A DNA stretch of 64,000 bases from Pseudorasbora parva (GCF_024679245.1 NC_090173.1:26812160-26876159), one strand, 5' to 3'. Shown: positions 47,081 through 61,446, counted from the stretch's first letter. Numbers and translations are program-made. The notes: generated by a model from the letters alone, not told the origin.

Positions 47081-48556
47081 AGGCAAGGCAAGGCAAGTTT
47101 ATTTATATAGCACATTTGCTACACAATGGCAATTCAAAGTGCTTTACATAGAAAGGAATTAAAATAGGGATAACAAATGCATAAGAAAAAGAATACAATG
47201 TAAAGAGAAATAAAAATAATAAAATGATGATAACCAAAGAAAAGAACAAAGGTAAACTAAAACAGTTATAAAAATATTAAAAAAATGATGCATAGATAAG
47301 GTGCAATCATTCGGACGTACAGTGGCTCAGAGCTCATTCAGTAAATGCACAGCTGAACAGATGTGTTTTGAGTCTGGATTTGAATGTGGCTACTGTTGGA
47401 GCACATCTGATCTGTTCAGGAAGCTGGTTTCAACTACAACTGGCATAATAGCTAAAAGCAGACTCTCCTTGCTTTGAGTGAACTCTTGGTATTTCTAACT
47501 GATTTGATCCTGCTGATCTGAGTGATCTGTTGGGTTTGTATTTAATCAGCATATCTGCAATGTATTTAGGTCCTAGCTCATTGAGAGATTTATAAACAAG
47601 TAGTAGAACTTTAAAATCGATCCTAGATGTAACTGGAAGCCAGTGTAAAGACCTGAGGACTGGTGTGATATGGTCATATTTTCTGGTTCTGCTCAGAATC
47701 CTGGCTGAAGTGTTCTGTAGGAGCTGCAGCTGTCTAATGGTCTTTTTGGGAAGGCCGATGAGAAGGCCATTACAATAGTCCACCCTACTGGTGATGAAAG
47801 CATGAACCAGTTTCTTGCCTGGAAACAAAGCATCTAATTCTTGCAATATTTTTCAGATGATAGTATGCTGATTTAGTTATTGCTTTGACATGACTACTGA
47901 AACTCAGGTCTGACTCCAAAATCACTCCAAGATTCGTGACTTGATTTTTTGTTATCAGACCTTTAGCCTCAAGATATGCATTCACCTTGAGAATTTCATC
48001 TTTGTTTCCAAATGTAGTGATTTCAGTTTTGTCTTTGTTTAACTGAAGACAGTTTTGGCACATCCAGTTGTAAACTTCATCAATGCATTTGCACAGGGAG
48101 TCAATGGGGCTGTAGTCATTAGGTGATAGTGCTAAGTAGAGCCGGGTGTCATCAGCATAGCTGTGGTAAGCAATATTGTTCTTTTTCATTATTTGGCTCA
48201 GTGGCAGCATATACAGGTTAAACAGGAGTGGTGCTAGAATTGACCCTTGTGGGACTCCGCATGTCATGGACGTCCACTCAGACTTATGGTCTCCTTTACT
48301 CAAATAATAACTTCTCCCTTCTAAGTATGATCTGAACCATTTGAGGACCATCCCAGAAAGCCCGACCCAGTTTTCCAGCCTGTCAAGAAGTATGGTGTGG
48401 TCAACAGTGTCGAATGCAGCACTGAGGTCGAGTAGAACCAGAATTGATGTTTTGCCTGTATCCGTATTTAAGCGAATATCATTTATAATCTTTATGAGCG
48501 GTGTCTCTGTGCTGTGATGCGGTCGGAAACCAGATTGAAAATTGTCAAAGATAACA
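47081..48556 (-). mobile_element. 5'-truncated L2-like LINE with reverse transcriptase remains
   Basis: The minus strand encodes, from about 48556, FQSGFRPHHSTETPL then LDLSAAFDTVDHTILLDRL, GVPQGSILAPLLFNLYMLPL and the catalytic YADDT. After a frameshift near 47820 it continues [20 protein letters not shown] and [20 protein letters not shown]. The 3' end is gctatataaataaacttgcc ttgcctt at 47081-47110, a short tandem tail typical of L2/CR1-type LINEs. It is 5'-truncated and frameshifted, so inactive. Confidence 0.9.
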
Positions 48557-48737
48557 CTTACTTCACCAATAAAAACAAAAAATCTAAAGATCTAAAGACT
48601 CATTAAAGGTCAGCAGCATGTACACTGGTCAATAAAGTGAGATGAAATATAACATTAAATGTATTTATTGAACATATTTAATTATTGGAGGTTTGCATTC
48701 CAATTTTGCATTTCACAGATTTTATTATTTTGAGGAA

Positions 48738-48742
<5 letters not shown>

Positions 48743-48806
<64 letters not shown>
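48743..48806. repeat. (AT)n microsatellite
   Basis: About 64 bases of AT repeat in hcrt intron 1. Confidence 0.95.
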
Positions 48807-48814
<8 letters not shown>

Positions 48815-49120
48815 ATAACTTTCAATAAATAAATAAAAAAATAAAAACAAATACAGTTGCAATATTTAAAATAAACCCATTTTCTCATTTTAGTGTGACA
48901 AGATGGTCTATTTTCATGTAGCCCCAACTAAGGAAAACAAAATAAATGTAGCCTACTTCCTAAATTCAGATAAAGTAACGGAATCAAAATCAGTTGTTTA
49001 AAATGAACCCATTTTAGCTGATTTTATTTTAATTTAGTGTGGTAAAGGGTTTGCAATTATGTGTCTGGGTAATGATATAACAATATATAATTTCAACAAT
49101 TAACTCTCTCTTTACAACAG

Positions 49121-49567
49121 AGAGTTCAACTGCTCCTCTTCATGGCGCTGTTGGCGCACCTGGCGCGAGACGCTGAGGGCGTGGCCACCTGCTGCACGAG
49201 CACTTCTTCTAGATCCTGCAAGTTTTACGAGCTGCTGTGCCGCGCTGGACGCCGAAACGATACTTCCGTCGCCAGGCATTTCGGTCGCTTTAATGACGAC
49301 GCTTCTGTCGGGATTCTAACCCTTGGCAAACGTAAAGTGGACGAGAGACGCATCGAAGACCGCCTACAACAACTACTGCACGGCTCACGGAATCAAGCCG
49401 CGGGAATCCTGACTATGGGAAAGAGATTTGAGGACGGTGGGCACCTGCCGCTCGTGCACGCGGGAGGGACCGAGAGCGCGCCTGTGAGACTCGGACTGGA
49501 GCGTCTGATGAAATATCCCATGATAACCACGGTACCTGAAGATTTGGACGTTTATGATAAACGATGA
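49121..49567 (+). CDS. hcrt: hcrt coding exon 2: orexin-A/B precursor
   Basis: Preprohypocretin is the secreted neuropeptide precursor for orexin-A and orexin-B, hypothalamic peptides controlling arousal, feeding and energy balance through class A GPCRs. The acceptor ctttacaacag precedes RVQLLLFMALLAHLARDAEG, completing the signal peptide begun in exon 1. The joined precursor is 154 residues. Orexin-A carries four cysteines (CC, then C and C around KFYELL) and ends GILTLGKR (49310-49333); orexin-B contains RLQQLLHGSRNQAAGILTM and ends GILTMGKR (49403-49426). In both, Gly gives amidation and Lys-Arg gives cleavage. A 46-residue tail ends DVYDKR before TGA (49565-49567). Orexin-A has extra sequence between its Cys-rich part and GILTL, with an internal GRR at 49247-49255. 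Confidence 0.95.
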   Translation, partial: RVQLLLFMALLAHLARDAEGVATCCTSTSSRSCKFYELLCRAGRRNDTSVARHFGRFNDDASVGILTLGKRKVDERRIEDRLQQLLHGSRNQAAGILTMGKRFEDGGHLPLVHAGGTESAPVRLGLERLMKYPMITTVPEDLDVYDKR

Positions 49568-49788
49568 CAACTGTCGCTTTTTAAAACGAGTCAATTTCGC
49601 CAGGTCAATTGCCAATACGGAAGTCTGTTCCTAATGGGGTTTTAACATTTTATTTGAGTAAAACATACATGTTTGTCGTTAACATTACTTGAAGAGACTT
49701 GTTGTCTTACCTCAGATGTTCATTTGTAAGATCCCGTGTGTTTTATATAAAAAGTTATAGGCCTATCTACGTAATTTTACGTAGACTA

Positions 49789-49794
49789 AATAAA
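49789..49794 (+). terminator. hcrt: candidate hcrt poly(A) signal
   Basis: AATAAA occurs 222 bases after the hcrt stop codon, inside an A/T-rich stretch. A second AATAAA lies near 50107. Either could end the transcript; the first is the more usual distance for this short gene. Confidence 0.5.
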
Positions 49795-49799
49795 TACCC

Positions 49800-52243
<2,444 letters not shown>

Positions 52244-52346
52244 TAGTTCTGCTTTTCTCCAACCTCTGTCTGAGCTTTCACCCTCTTTCTCTGCAGCTTC
52301 TGACCTGAAAGGCATTTGAAGACATGTTATTTTAGTTTTATCAATA

Positions 52347-52381
<35 letters not shown>

Positions 52382-52499
52382 GAGAATGTATTGATATTTT
52401 GAATTAGCTTTTAGTTTTAGTTCTTTTTTGGTTTTAGTTCTCTTGCTTATTGTTAGTTTAGTTTTTCTTTTCTTTTCTTTAATGTACACCACAAAAAAA

Positions 52500-52665
52500 G
52501 TGTTTTACGATTTAAGATTTACTCAATTTCATTAATAGTAAAATTCCATAAAATTGAATTGAATAATTGATTAACAATTGTTCAATTATTCACTTACCAT
52601 ACGAACATTTTATTGAATTGAATTTTACTATTAATTAAAATTCCATAAATCTTAAAAAATATTGG
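52500..52665. repeat. AT-rich imperfect inverted repeat
   Basis: aagatttactcaatttcatt aatagtaaaattcc on the left pairs loosely with ttgaattttactattaatta on the right, with a further inner pair around attgaataattgattaacaa. Probably a decayed foldback element. Confidence 0.45.
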
Positions 52666-53564
52666 ATATTTTTATTTCTGTTTTAGTTTAATCTAATTCA
52701 TTTTATTGCCAAACAACACTTCAAGTTTTTTCCATTTTCCATTTTTGTTATTAATTCAACTTTATTTCATTTACCAAATTAGATTTTTAAACCATTTTAT
52801 TTAATAACAACACTATCAAGTTTTCAAGAAATAGTGATTTGAACAAGAATTGTTGATTTCAAAGTTTCTGAAAGCTATAACACATTTTAGGTAAAACATT
52901 TTTGTACATTAAATATTTTTACACCAATTTTATTCATATAAATAGAAAAGACTAAAGTCAGAATATTTGAATGCAGAATGTCTTTCCTGAGCAGATTAGC
53001 TGTGAAATAAGATTGCTTACAGTTTGGACCTTCATTTGGTGAAAGTAGCCTATGAGAATCAATCATAATTTTTATTACATGCTCACTTTATGAAGCAGGC
53101 AGAAATTTTGCCATCCTTAATTGTTGAATGTATTGCTTTAGTGTCAGTAGGTCAAATCAGGAATTTTATTCAGTATTGTTCTGGATTTAGTCATTATCTT
53201 TTGCAGTGAGCATAAATAATATGAGAGCAGAACTACTTGAAACCTCCCTGAAGTGTTATTCATTGCAAGAACGGCACTCGATGTTCGGTAGTGTGGGAGT
53301 TATGCTCTACAGTTCTGTGCAGATAAAAGAAGAAAAAAAATGGTGGCCAATACATGATTGGGATCATTTTGTATAAGTGGTCCTCACTACCTCTCTACCA
53401 GCCATCATGTCTGTTAGAGAACTCAAAGAGTACTAAAGCCATGAAGGTGAGCATGCATGACTAAACCATGAAGAGCGATACTACTCCCAACTGACAGACA
53501 CAATGACATTAGTCAGTGTGTTATAGTCTGATCCTTCAATACATGAGATGAATAAACCCAGTGA

Positions 53565-54062
53565 CTTATTTTAGCCCATGATTTACTCACCCTCAAGCCA
53601 TCCTAGGTGTATGACATTCTTCTTTCAGACGAATACAGAGTTATATTAAAAATGTCCTGCTCTTCCAAGATGGCAGTGAATTGTTGCTCCGTTTTTGAAG
53701 TCCATAAAAGTGCATCCATCCATAACTGCTCCACACGGCTCTGGGCAGTTGCCTTGAAAAATTACTTCTGAAGCAAGGTAATGTGTTTTTGCAAGAAAAA
53801 TATCTGTATCTAAAACTTTATAGAGCGTTTATAGACCGTCTTTTGTATTCAACCTATTTTTTTTATGGTCTATGTATTCAACTTACAGAAAAAGTGTAAC
53901 GCATCTCGCAGTTCAAAATGTTTACGTCTGACGACATTGCACACTAGTTACGCTCGTCATATGGTGACCGTCGGAAAGAAGAATGTCATATACACCTAGG
54001 ATGTCTTGAGGGTGAGTAAATCATGGAGTAATTTAATTTTTTTGGCTGAACTAATTCTTTAA
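53565..54062. mobile_element. foldback MITE
   Basis: Left arm atgatttactcaccctcaag and gtatgacattcttctttc are mirrored by gaaagaagaatgtcatatac and ttgagggtgagtaaatcatg. The centre has no coding sequence. Confidence 0.82.
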
Positions 54063-54329
54063 AGCCCATTGACTCAAAGAACGATAACTATGCCAATAAT
54101 AACTATATTAGCATACACGCCAATGGACAATAACTTGCAGTTCACCGTCATCCTGAATAAACTTGTCTCCGGCGCAATAACTCCGATCTTTCAAGTATTT
54201 ATACTCTTGTGTAATCAGCGCCGCATCCTAAATAAACCTGTCTCTTCCGTGATAGCCTGAAATTTTGAATATTCCGATCTAATATGTTTTCTGACCTGTA
54301 AGGTTGCCAGAATAATAATCTTACACAGT

Positions 54330-54745
54330 GTGTTAATAGGCCAGAGGAGAACTGGCACCCCGACTGAGCCTGGTTTCTCCCAAGATTTATTTTTCTCCAT
54401 CACGCCCTGATGGAGTTTTGGTTCCTTGCCACTGTCGCCTTTGGCTTGGCTTGCTCAGTTGGAGACATTAAAATTATGATCAAAGTTATTCAACTAATTA
54501 TACAAATAAAATTTATGAATTAGGTTTTAATTAATTCTATAAACTATAATACAGATCTGCCAACATTGTCGCTATATGATAAATTAAAATAAGCTGATGA
54601 CATCACTGTTTTCTCCAGTACGACTGTACAGCCAAATCTAATTTTGTTGCAATATTATCCTGTTTGACACTGTGAAGCTGCTTTGACACAATCGTGATTC
54701 TAAAAGTGCTATATAAATAAAGTTGATTGATTGATTGATTGAGTT
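54330..54745 (+). mobile_element. L2-like LINE 3' end
   Basis: Contains the conserved 3' UTR text tggcaccccgactgagcctg gtttctccc, gatggagttttggttccttg ccactgtcgcc, then agtgctatataaataaagtt followed by a gattgattgatt tail. No reverse transcriptase is present. Confidence 0.75.
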
Positions 54746-55062
54746 ATGACGCATACCACAAGAGTTTTCAAGCTCTTAAAGCCGGGTGGATTTCCTTATT
54801 CTCAGAATTAAAACTGTAGATGTAGTTATGAATCTTGGTGTGAACATCACTTTATTAGTGGATGCTTTGTTCACTGCACCCAATTTTTAACTAATTGTCA
54901 GTCTTTAAAACTGACTGTGCAAAGGGATGAAATCATTTGTTCAGTAAATGTGAATTCGTACACAGTATTCAAAATGCAGTATTATGGATTGTGTTTTGTG
55001 ATACATGCACAAATTGAATAATTCAGGGGGAAAACACTTGAAATCCAATCTTACCATTTAGG

Positions 55063-55210
55063 CAAGGCAAGTTTATTTATATAGCACATGATTTCATACA
55101 GGTAATTCAAAGTTCTTTACAGAGAAAAGGGAATTAAAATAATCACAAAATAAAGGACAATTAAAACGGTTATAAAAGGAATTAAAATAGTTAAAAGATG
55201 ATGCATAGAT
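55063..55210 (-). mobile_element. 3' end of the L2-like LINE seen in hcrt intron 1
   Basis: ggcaaggcaagtttatttat atagcac and gatgatgcatagataa match 47083-47300 in the same orientation. Only about 150 bases are retained. Confidence 0.8.
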
Positions 55211-56186
55211 AAACTCTCAGTCAAAGCTGCTTGTTTTACTGTGAGATTTTCCCATGTTGATTGTATTGTGCCTGGAGTTTAAACTCAAATAGCATCAGAT
55301 TTCAAGCCACATATGAATGGTTTGTAAGAGTACAGTTCACACTGTTCACACTACAAACAACTAAATGTATTTGAAACCAGGATTCACTCTGAAAAGTTGG
55401 CTCGTTACACCATCTGCAGTAACATGGTGAATTTACGGTTTCACTCTTGGTGTGAACACACCATTAGTCGGTGGCTCGTGTCCATTTTAGCATCAAGTTT
55501 GGCCTGAAAAGAGACATTTGAACCTATGATCATGTAATTTACTATTTTACTGGGTACGCCCCACCCCCTCCCATTTCAATCAGACAGTCATTAGGAACCA
55601 TGTTCTGGTCTAATAAAAGCTCACAACATCTTTAACCTGTCCGAATATCAGATGCATTGAAGCATTTGTTGTTAGTCTTCCTTATTAGACAGTAAGGAGT
55701 CTCTTAATGAGCTCTCAAGAGAATTCGCGTGTAGCCTTTCACCTTCTCTGCACTTGTTTGATGAGGCTGTTAAAAAAATAAAAAATTACAAACTAATAAG
55801 AGGATCAACACTAAGCAGAAATATTGATATAGTCACATTAACTAAAACCTGCAAAAGGCTTGTGCTTTCCCTTGTCCTCTCCTCCTCTCCTCCTTAGCTG
55901 TTTGCAAGAGGCCACTGAGGGAAAGCGTCTCTGTGGGATGCTCTTCAAAAAAGCAATGTCCCTAACTCACTGTACAGCAATCATAAAAATCATATGAATC
56001 ATTCTCTTTGCCGTTCTTAGGGACAGATTTTCACACTATGAAATGTCACGCTGACCATTTGCTCTCTCACTTTTCAGAACAACCTCCCGCGATCGTGTCA
56101 CACCCGTCCTAAACACTGGCTGTCTAGATTCAGTGTCAGTATGTGCATGTGTGAGTGAGAGACGTGACGTTGAGTATGTGTATGCT

Positions 56187-56189
<3 letters not shown>

Positions 56190-56273
<84 letters not shown>
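56190..56273. repeat. (CT)n(CA)n microsatellite
   Basis: About 68 bases of CT repeat directly followed by CA repeat. Confidence 0.95.
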
Positions 56274-56277
<4 letters not shown>

Positions 56278-56659
56278 TTCTTCAGAATCACTTAAATCAC
56301 TTTTAATTAGCTGAGGCAGACTAAAGATCTGGAAAGGCTTATTAGAACAGAGAGGTGGTTGACAAGGCCTTAAAGGTCCCTTGGCATGAAATTTTCATTT
56401 CATGAGGGTTTTCAACATTAATAAGAGTTCCCCTAGCCTGAATATTGTCCCCAGTGGCTAGAAATTGTGATCGTTGTAAAGCAAGTTCTGGCGGTCTTTC
56501 TCTGCCTTTGAGAAAATGAGAGCTCAGACGAGCTGATCTTGAATTCTGAATTCTTGAAATTCTGTTATGACATCATAACAGGAAAGTTTACCTCCCCTTC
56601 CTCTGCTTTACCCGCCCAGAGAATTAGTAGAGAATGTATTCAGTTTATCAGTTGTGATG

Positions 56660-57530
56660 TCAACTCCGTTGAAAACTGAACCCAGGGGTAATTAACAGAT
56701 GGTTACCAAGTAGATCGTTCTCTTGGATGCGTTTTCATGAAAATCGAATGTAAAGAGTTTTATCTCTAAAAACAGATTAGCTTATAATACTAGTGTGGGG
56801 CATAGAATATGTACAATTAAATCGCTAGTTAATACCACTTACAAGGCTCAGAATAGTCTCACACTGACACAGTAGCATGATGAGGGTCCCTACATGCAAA
56901 CCGAAGCTTTGAGAACTTTGTAAGTGTACAAACATTTTAATAAGAAGATACTTTATAAAGACAGTCCATTATGCATATACAAACAGGAGCCATCTTGGAA
57001 AAATAGTGTCGAGTTGAGCCACAAAGGTTGTGCTAAGTGATGAACTGTGACTTAGATTCTCATATGGTCTGTTGTTTCTGGAAGAAAACTAAACACAACA
57101 GAGAAAATAAATAAATTAAAATGTCCATGTAATTAGATTTCACAAACTTAATTTCAGCCACAGCGTTCGTGGCTCGACTTGTCGAGACTGTTTTCCAAAA
57201 TGGCTCCTGTCTGTATACGTGTAATGGACAGGTCTTTATAAGTATCTTCTTATTAAACTGTTTGTACACTAACAAAGTTCTCAATGCTTCAGTTTGAATG
57301 AAGGGACCCTCATTATGCTACCGTGTTAGTGTGAGGCTATTTGAGCCTTGTTAAAACTAGCGATTTAATTTTATTAACTCTGTGCCCCATAGACAATCGT
57401 TATAAGCTAAACTGTTTTTAGAGCTAAAACTCTTTACATTCGATTTTCATGAAAATCGCATCCCAGAGAACGATCTACTTGGTAACCATGTGTTAACTAC
57501 TCCTAGGTTAATTTTTCACCGGAGTTGTCC
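56660..57530. mobile_element. large imperfect palindrome (about 870 bp)
   Basis: Left sequences (ttttcatgaaaatcgaatgt aaagag; ggagccatcttgga; gtcgagttgagcc) recur inverted on the right (ctctttacattcgattttca tgaaaatc; tccaaaatggctcc; ggctcgacttgtcgag). Arms of over 300 bases surround a spacer of about 120 bases. An end of another element with TTAA then AGGTCCCTTGGCATG lies upstream at 56374, so the palindrome may be inside that element. Confidence 0.8.
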
Positions 57531-57769
57531 TTTTGCAGTTGCAATGTCAGCACAGGCTTTACCATATGGATTCAACAGCACCGCCACAAACAGTGAGTAA
57601 CAGTGTTCATTAATGCCTGATCTGGGATCAGTGAGTTCTGATGTGTAGCTAATCATTCAAGTTCACACAGACTTTCTTTCTAAATTGTTTAATACTGACA
57701 GTCCTGCAGCTGGCTGTCTTGATGCATCAGTGAATCAATCCAGTGACTAAAACGATCAACTTCACTTCA

Positions 57770-57990
57770 TTTCTGTTAGTAGTATGAAACCAATCTGTTA
57801 TTTAAATGATTAAACTACAGAGAGCGATCAAAGAACACTCTTTATAATGTTCAGATCGGTCTAACACACGTATATCTGCAGTGTACACTCGTCCAAACGG
57901 CCAGTATAATGAATGACGCTGTTAAGCTCAACAGAAGCTCTTACTGTATTCATGTCGATTTCGTTAAGGAGTGTTTCACACTTGTAATTT
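57770..57990 (-). mobile_element. inverted copy of the 4800-5125 repeat
   Basis: gatcggtctaacacacgtat atctgcagtg and gacgctgttaagctcaacag aagctctta are the reverse complement of 4970-5075 with few differences. Confidence 0.8.
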
Positions 57991-58576
57991 ACACTGCACA
58001 TTCTATATAAACAAATTCAATGTTTCAGAGGAAAAATGCTGACAGAAAACAATTTGATTGAAGAAGAGACCTTTCATTCCTACCTTTATAGTCAGAAGTA
58101 TCCATTCAGTATAAACTTGATAGTAAAGTCGGCAATACAAGGATGCACAATGCTAGAGCTTTTATGTAAACAGGTCGCATGCTGAATTCATCTTATTCAC
58201 TATTGACACTGACCCTGCAAATAAGAACATTAACCCAGGGTTTAGGAAAGTGAATCCTGGTTTACCCAGGATTGACTGTTAACCCCGGGGTAAATTATGA
58301 ACAGCGTGAAGCAAGATAACCCATGATTCAGTTTACCCTGGAATTGCCCATGGTTAACTATTTAAAGTGTGAAAATCCCTAAAGAAAATCAAGGGTGAAA
58401 GTTTGCAAGTTTTGTGGCACATAAAAAATTGTTTTATTTGATAATAGTGTTCTGCAAAACTTTGCAGAACTGTTGATGTTTTGAATTACCATAATATGTA
58501 TGGAGGCACAATGTGATGCATGTAAAGGTTTACTTTTTCAGAAATATACACTAAACAATTACCATTGAAAATGTTG

Positions 58577-58578
<2 letters not shown>

Positions 58579-58624
<46 letters not shown>
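58579..58624. repeat. (AT)n microsatellite
   Basis: About 46 bases of AT repeat. Confidence 0.95.
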
Positions 58625-58629
<5 letters not shown>

Positions 58630-58639
58630 TATATAAAAA

Positions 58640-58985
58640 AGTATCTTATTCTTACCAAAGCTCATCATTTATTTGATTAAATGTAAAATACTTTTTTTTA
58701 TGTATATTTTAAAAATGTAATGTATTCCTGTGATGGTAAAGCTGAATTTTCAGCATCATTACTTCAGTCTTCAGAGTCACGTGATCATTCTAATAAGCTG
58801 ATTGTGGTGTTTAAGAAATATTTCTTATTAAGATTAATGTTAAAATGCTGTTCTGCTAAATACATTTGTGGACACCATGTTACATTATAAATATCTTTAA
58901 TGAAACTTTTGATCTCTGTGCTGAGTAAAAGTATTAATTTCAAAACTAAGTATTCACTTCATACAGATCCTAAACTTTTATCAGT
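58640..58985 (+). mobile_element. dispersed non-coding element (copy of 45045 family)
   Basis: aatgtattcctgtgatggta aagctgaattttcagcatca ttac, then cagagtcacgtgatc and a final gatcctaaacttttatcagt, match the common cyprinid repeat also seen at 45045-45490. Confidence 0.6.
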
Positions 58986-58989
58986 TATT

Positions 58990-60800
58990 TGTGCACTGCA
59001 GTTTTAAAGGAATAGGCACAAATGTAAGTGGATATTAACCTGTTTTCACAGTTTCTATAAAAAAAAATAAACTGTAGACAGTTCCCTGGTAACCTCAGCG
59101 ACAGAAATAAGCACACTGACATATGTTTTTTTTTTTAAATATATATTTCCATAGCAACCAAGTACCAAGAACCATCTTGCTTTAATACCACAGAACAAAA
59201 TGATAGTTTTCGTATATTATCATCAGGTATCATCACACCATCTTGGAAAGCTGAATCTGTCAAAACTATTAGCTTTTGTGGCATTAACAGTGTCTTGGAT
59301 GAGTATCTATGGATTGATAGGGATAGAACACGCATACACACGGTTAAGTCTCTGTGTGCAAATATCATTTTCTTTTTTTCATTGAAATTAATTACGTTTA
59401 AATATAGATGTATAATTTACAAATTCAATTATCCCTACTCATAGTTCTGCAAAACATGATCATTCATATTAAGAAAACAAAAATTCTGAACAAATCTGTA
59501 GTCTTGTGTTGAAGTTGATGCCTGCAAGGACAACCTGTTTCTGTGCAGAATTTAAAAACACAATGTTCTTTTTTATGTTGAATTCTTGTCTGATTTTGGC
59601 CTTTTTTGGGCTTGATCTAGCTCTACAGGTTGATATTAGGCATATTTTAGTTTTTACATCTAGCATGGTCTAACACACTGCATTCTTTCTAGCTTATCTG
59701 ATACCACAGACAGATTCCCTCTGATAATGATGAACATTAAAACCGAGCAGACAAGAGCAGACAAATTGGCAATCTCTCAATCTTGTATGTCGACTGTAAC
59801 AGAATAATGCTATGTCAATAATATGATTGTATGAAATAATATTAGTAACAGATGAAGCAAAACCCTATCAGATGTCAAGGGCCTTTCTCTTATGTACTCA
59901 TATGAAATCTGAACTCCCTGAATAGTTTTATTTGTTCATTTAGAAACCTCAATGGCTTCATACTCTCCTGCTCCAGTCAATTTATTTATTCATTAAGTGA
60001 GTGCCGCAGATGCAGCACTCACTCTAGGCTTGTTCTGTGGACTTAGGTCGGTGCGGTGGTGAGGTCATGCATCGAACTTATTTGCGCTTTATTTATAGTA
60101 TAGTTTCTCTGTCTATTGATTCTTATTCAAACATGGAACCACTGATGGATGGATGAAATGTATTTTGCAGATGTGTGTAAAGAGTAACATGATACCAAAC
60201 AATTGCATGCTTTCCATCTCTTTAACAATGTTTAATAATGGCTTTATAAAGATTATTGATTGAAGCTCATCTGAATGGCTGACCGAACGTAATATGAAGT
60301 GGAAAGATTATTCTGTGTATGCTTAAGCATTAATTGTTCATTACTAGAGAACAAATACACTGCACTTTGCTTCATATATTATTTCCACTTGCCTTTTAGT
60401 TTGTGTACATATTCAGGACGGTTTAACTGGAACCAATAAATTGGTACCATGATGGAAAGGGGGCTGTTTAGGATTGAGGGCCGTATTACTACATTTTACT
60501 CATGCACAAACACCCACAGGCAATCAATTCTTATGTAATTACCACCCCTGCAGAACTTAGGTGAAATGAATAGCAAAGTTGCCATGGAAACAGTACACAG
60601 CTCTTTTAGTTTTCTACCAGTGAGATCAAGAATTCAGAATAAAACAGGAAATCTATAATTAGCTTGTTAATGAAAAGAGAACTAAATGGCACACAGTGTT
60701 CTATATGACGATGATGAACATCCCGAATTTACTTTGTAGGCCTACATTTATAAAAGGCTAGAGCAAGTGACTTTTTACATCTCACCGTTTTCCAATTCTT
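58990..60800 (+). other. kcnh4: kcnh4 intron 1, distal part
   Basis: No repeat ends, exon or RNA gene recognised. Short open frames (for example near 59135-59385) lack any domain or splice support. Confidence 0.35.
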
Positions 60801-60831
60801 TCCTTTGTGTGTCTAAATTTGGTGTGTACAG

Positions 60832-61065
60832 ACAGTAACTTCCTGCTGGGAAATGCTCAGGGGAGCCGCGGCTACCCCATCGTGTACTGTTCGGATGGGT
60901 TCTGCGAGCTCACCGGGTTTGCACGTACCGAGGTGATGAAGAAGACATGCACATGTCAGTTCCTGCACGGACAGGAAACCAGCGAGAGAGTCGCTCAGCA
61001 GGTGGAGAAAACCTTGGAAGGACAGAGAGAGTTCCAGACAGAGGTCCGCTATTACAGGAAGAACG
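60832..61065 (+). CDS. kcnh4: kcnh4 exon 2 (PAS/eag domain core)
   Basis: The acceptor tgtgtacag at 60831 joins the split His codon (c + ac) and reads [20 protein letters not shown], then [23 protein letters not shown]. This is the eag-type PAS core. It ends RYYRKNG at donor gtaaag with phase 1. ELK channels are voltage-gated K+ channels of neurons with depolarisation-activated, subthreshold currents; the PAS domain is cytoplasmic and regulatory. The [19 protein letters not shown] block resembles KCNH4 more than KCNH3 or KCNH8 from memory. Confidence 0.94.
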
Positions 61066-61202
61066 GTAAAGACCATTTGAAAGAGTAATTGTTCACACTG
61101 CATTGGACACAATTTTGAAACCTGTGTGATTAACACCATTAAATGAGATGTTGTGGGCCGATTAAATACTAAAGCTTTCATGGTTTGCCTTTTTGTGACT
61201 AG

Positions 61203-61334
61203 GTACCACATTCTGGTGTCTGCTGGACATTGTCCCTATTAAAAATGAGAAAGGAGAAGTGGTTCTTTTTCTCTTGTCCTTCAAAAACATCACTAACTCG
61301 TATGGCAAATCACACCCCGGCTCCACCACTGAAG
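61203..61334 (+). CDS. kcnh4: kcnh4 exon 3 (end of PAS domain)
   Basis: The acceptor ends at 61202 and completes a Gly codon; the exon reads [20 protein letters not shown] then [34 protein letters not shown] is the conserved PAS C-terminus of KCNH4. The exon ends at phase 1 with donor gtaact. Length is 132 nt. Confidence 0.92.
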
Positions 61335-61446
61335 GTAACTGACTGGCAGTGAGTCAACAAATCAGCTGTGATCTAAATAGTAGCTGATCTTCTATAGGTT
61401 ATTTTGACACTTAATGTACTTGCTGTGTGTTTTGCTGTTGTGTCAG

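Larger units (their letters stand above)
46497..49120 (+). other. hcrt: hcrt intron 1 with antisense LINE insertion
   Basis: This 2.6-kb phase-0 intron separates the signal-peptide exon from the peptide exon. It holds a teleost repeat fragment (46854-46980, alternating plus-type GTAATG/CATTAC motifs), a minus-strand L2-like LINE (47081-48556) and an AT microsatellite (48743-48806). The orexin intron in mammals is short as I recall, so transposon insertion accounts for most of this length. Confidence 0.8.

Noticed and set aside
47785..48351. Host gene with reverse transcriptase-like protein
   Set aside because: YADDT, GVPQGS and the short tandem 3' tail identify a truncated LINE; the frame is shifted after YADDT.
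49142..49144. ATG at 49142 as the hcrt start
   Set aside because: It would begin mid-signal-peptide (MALLAHLA). A proper splice acceptor precedes 49121 and the MDCTAK exon with a donor at 46497 supplies a better start.
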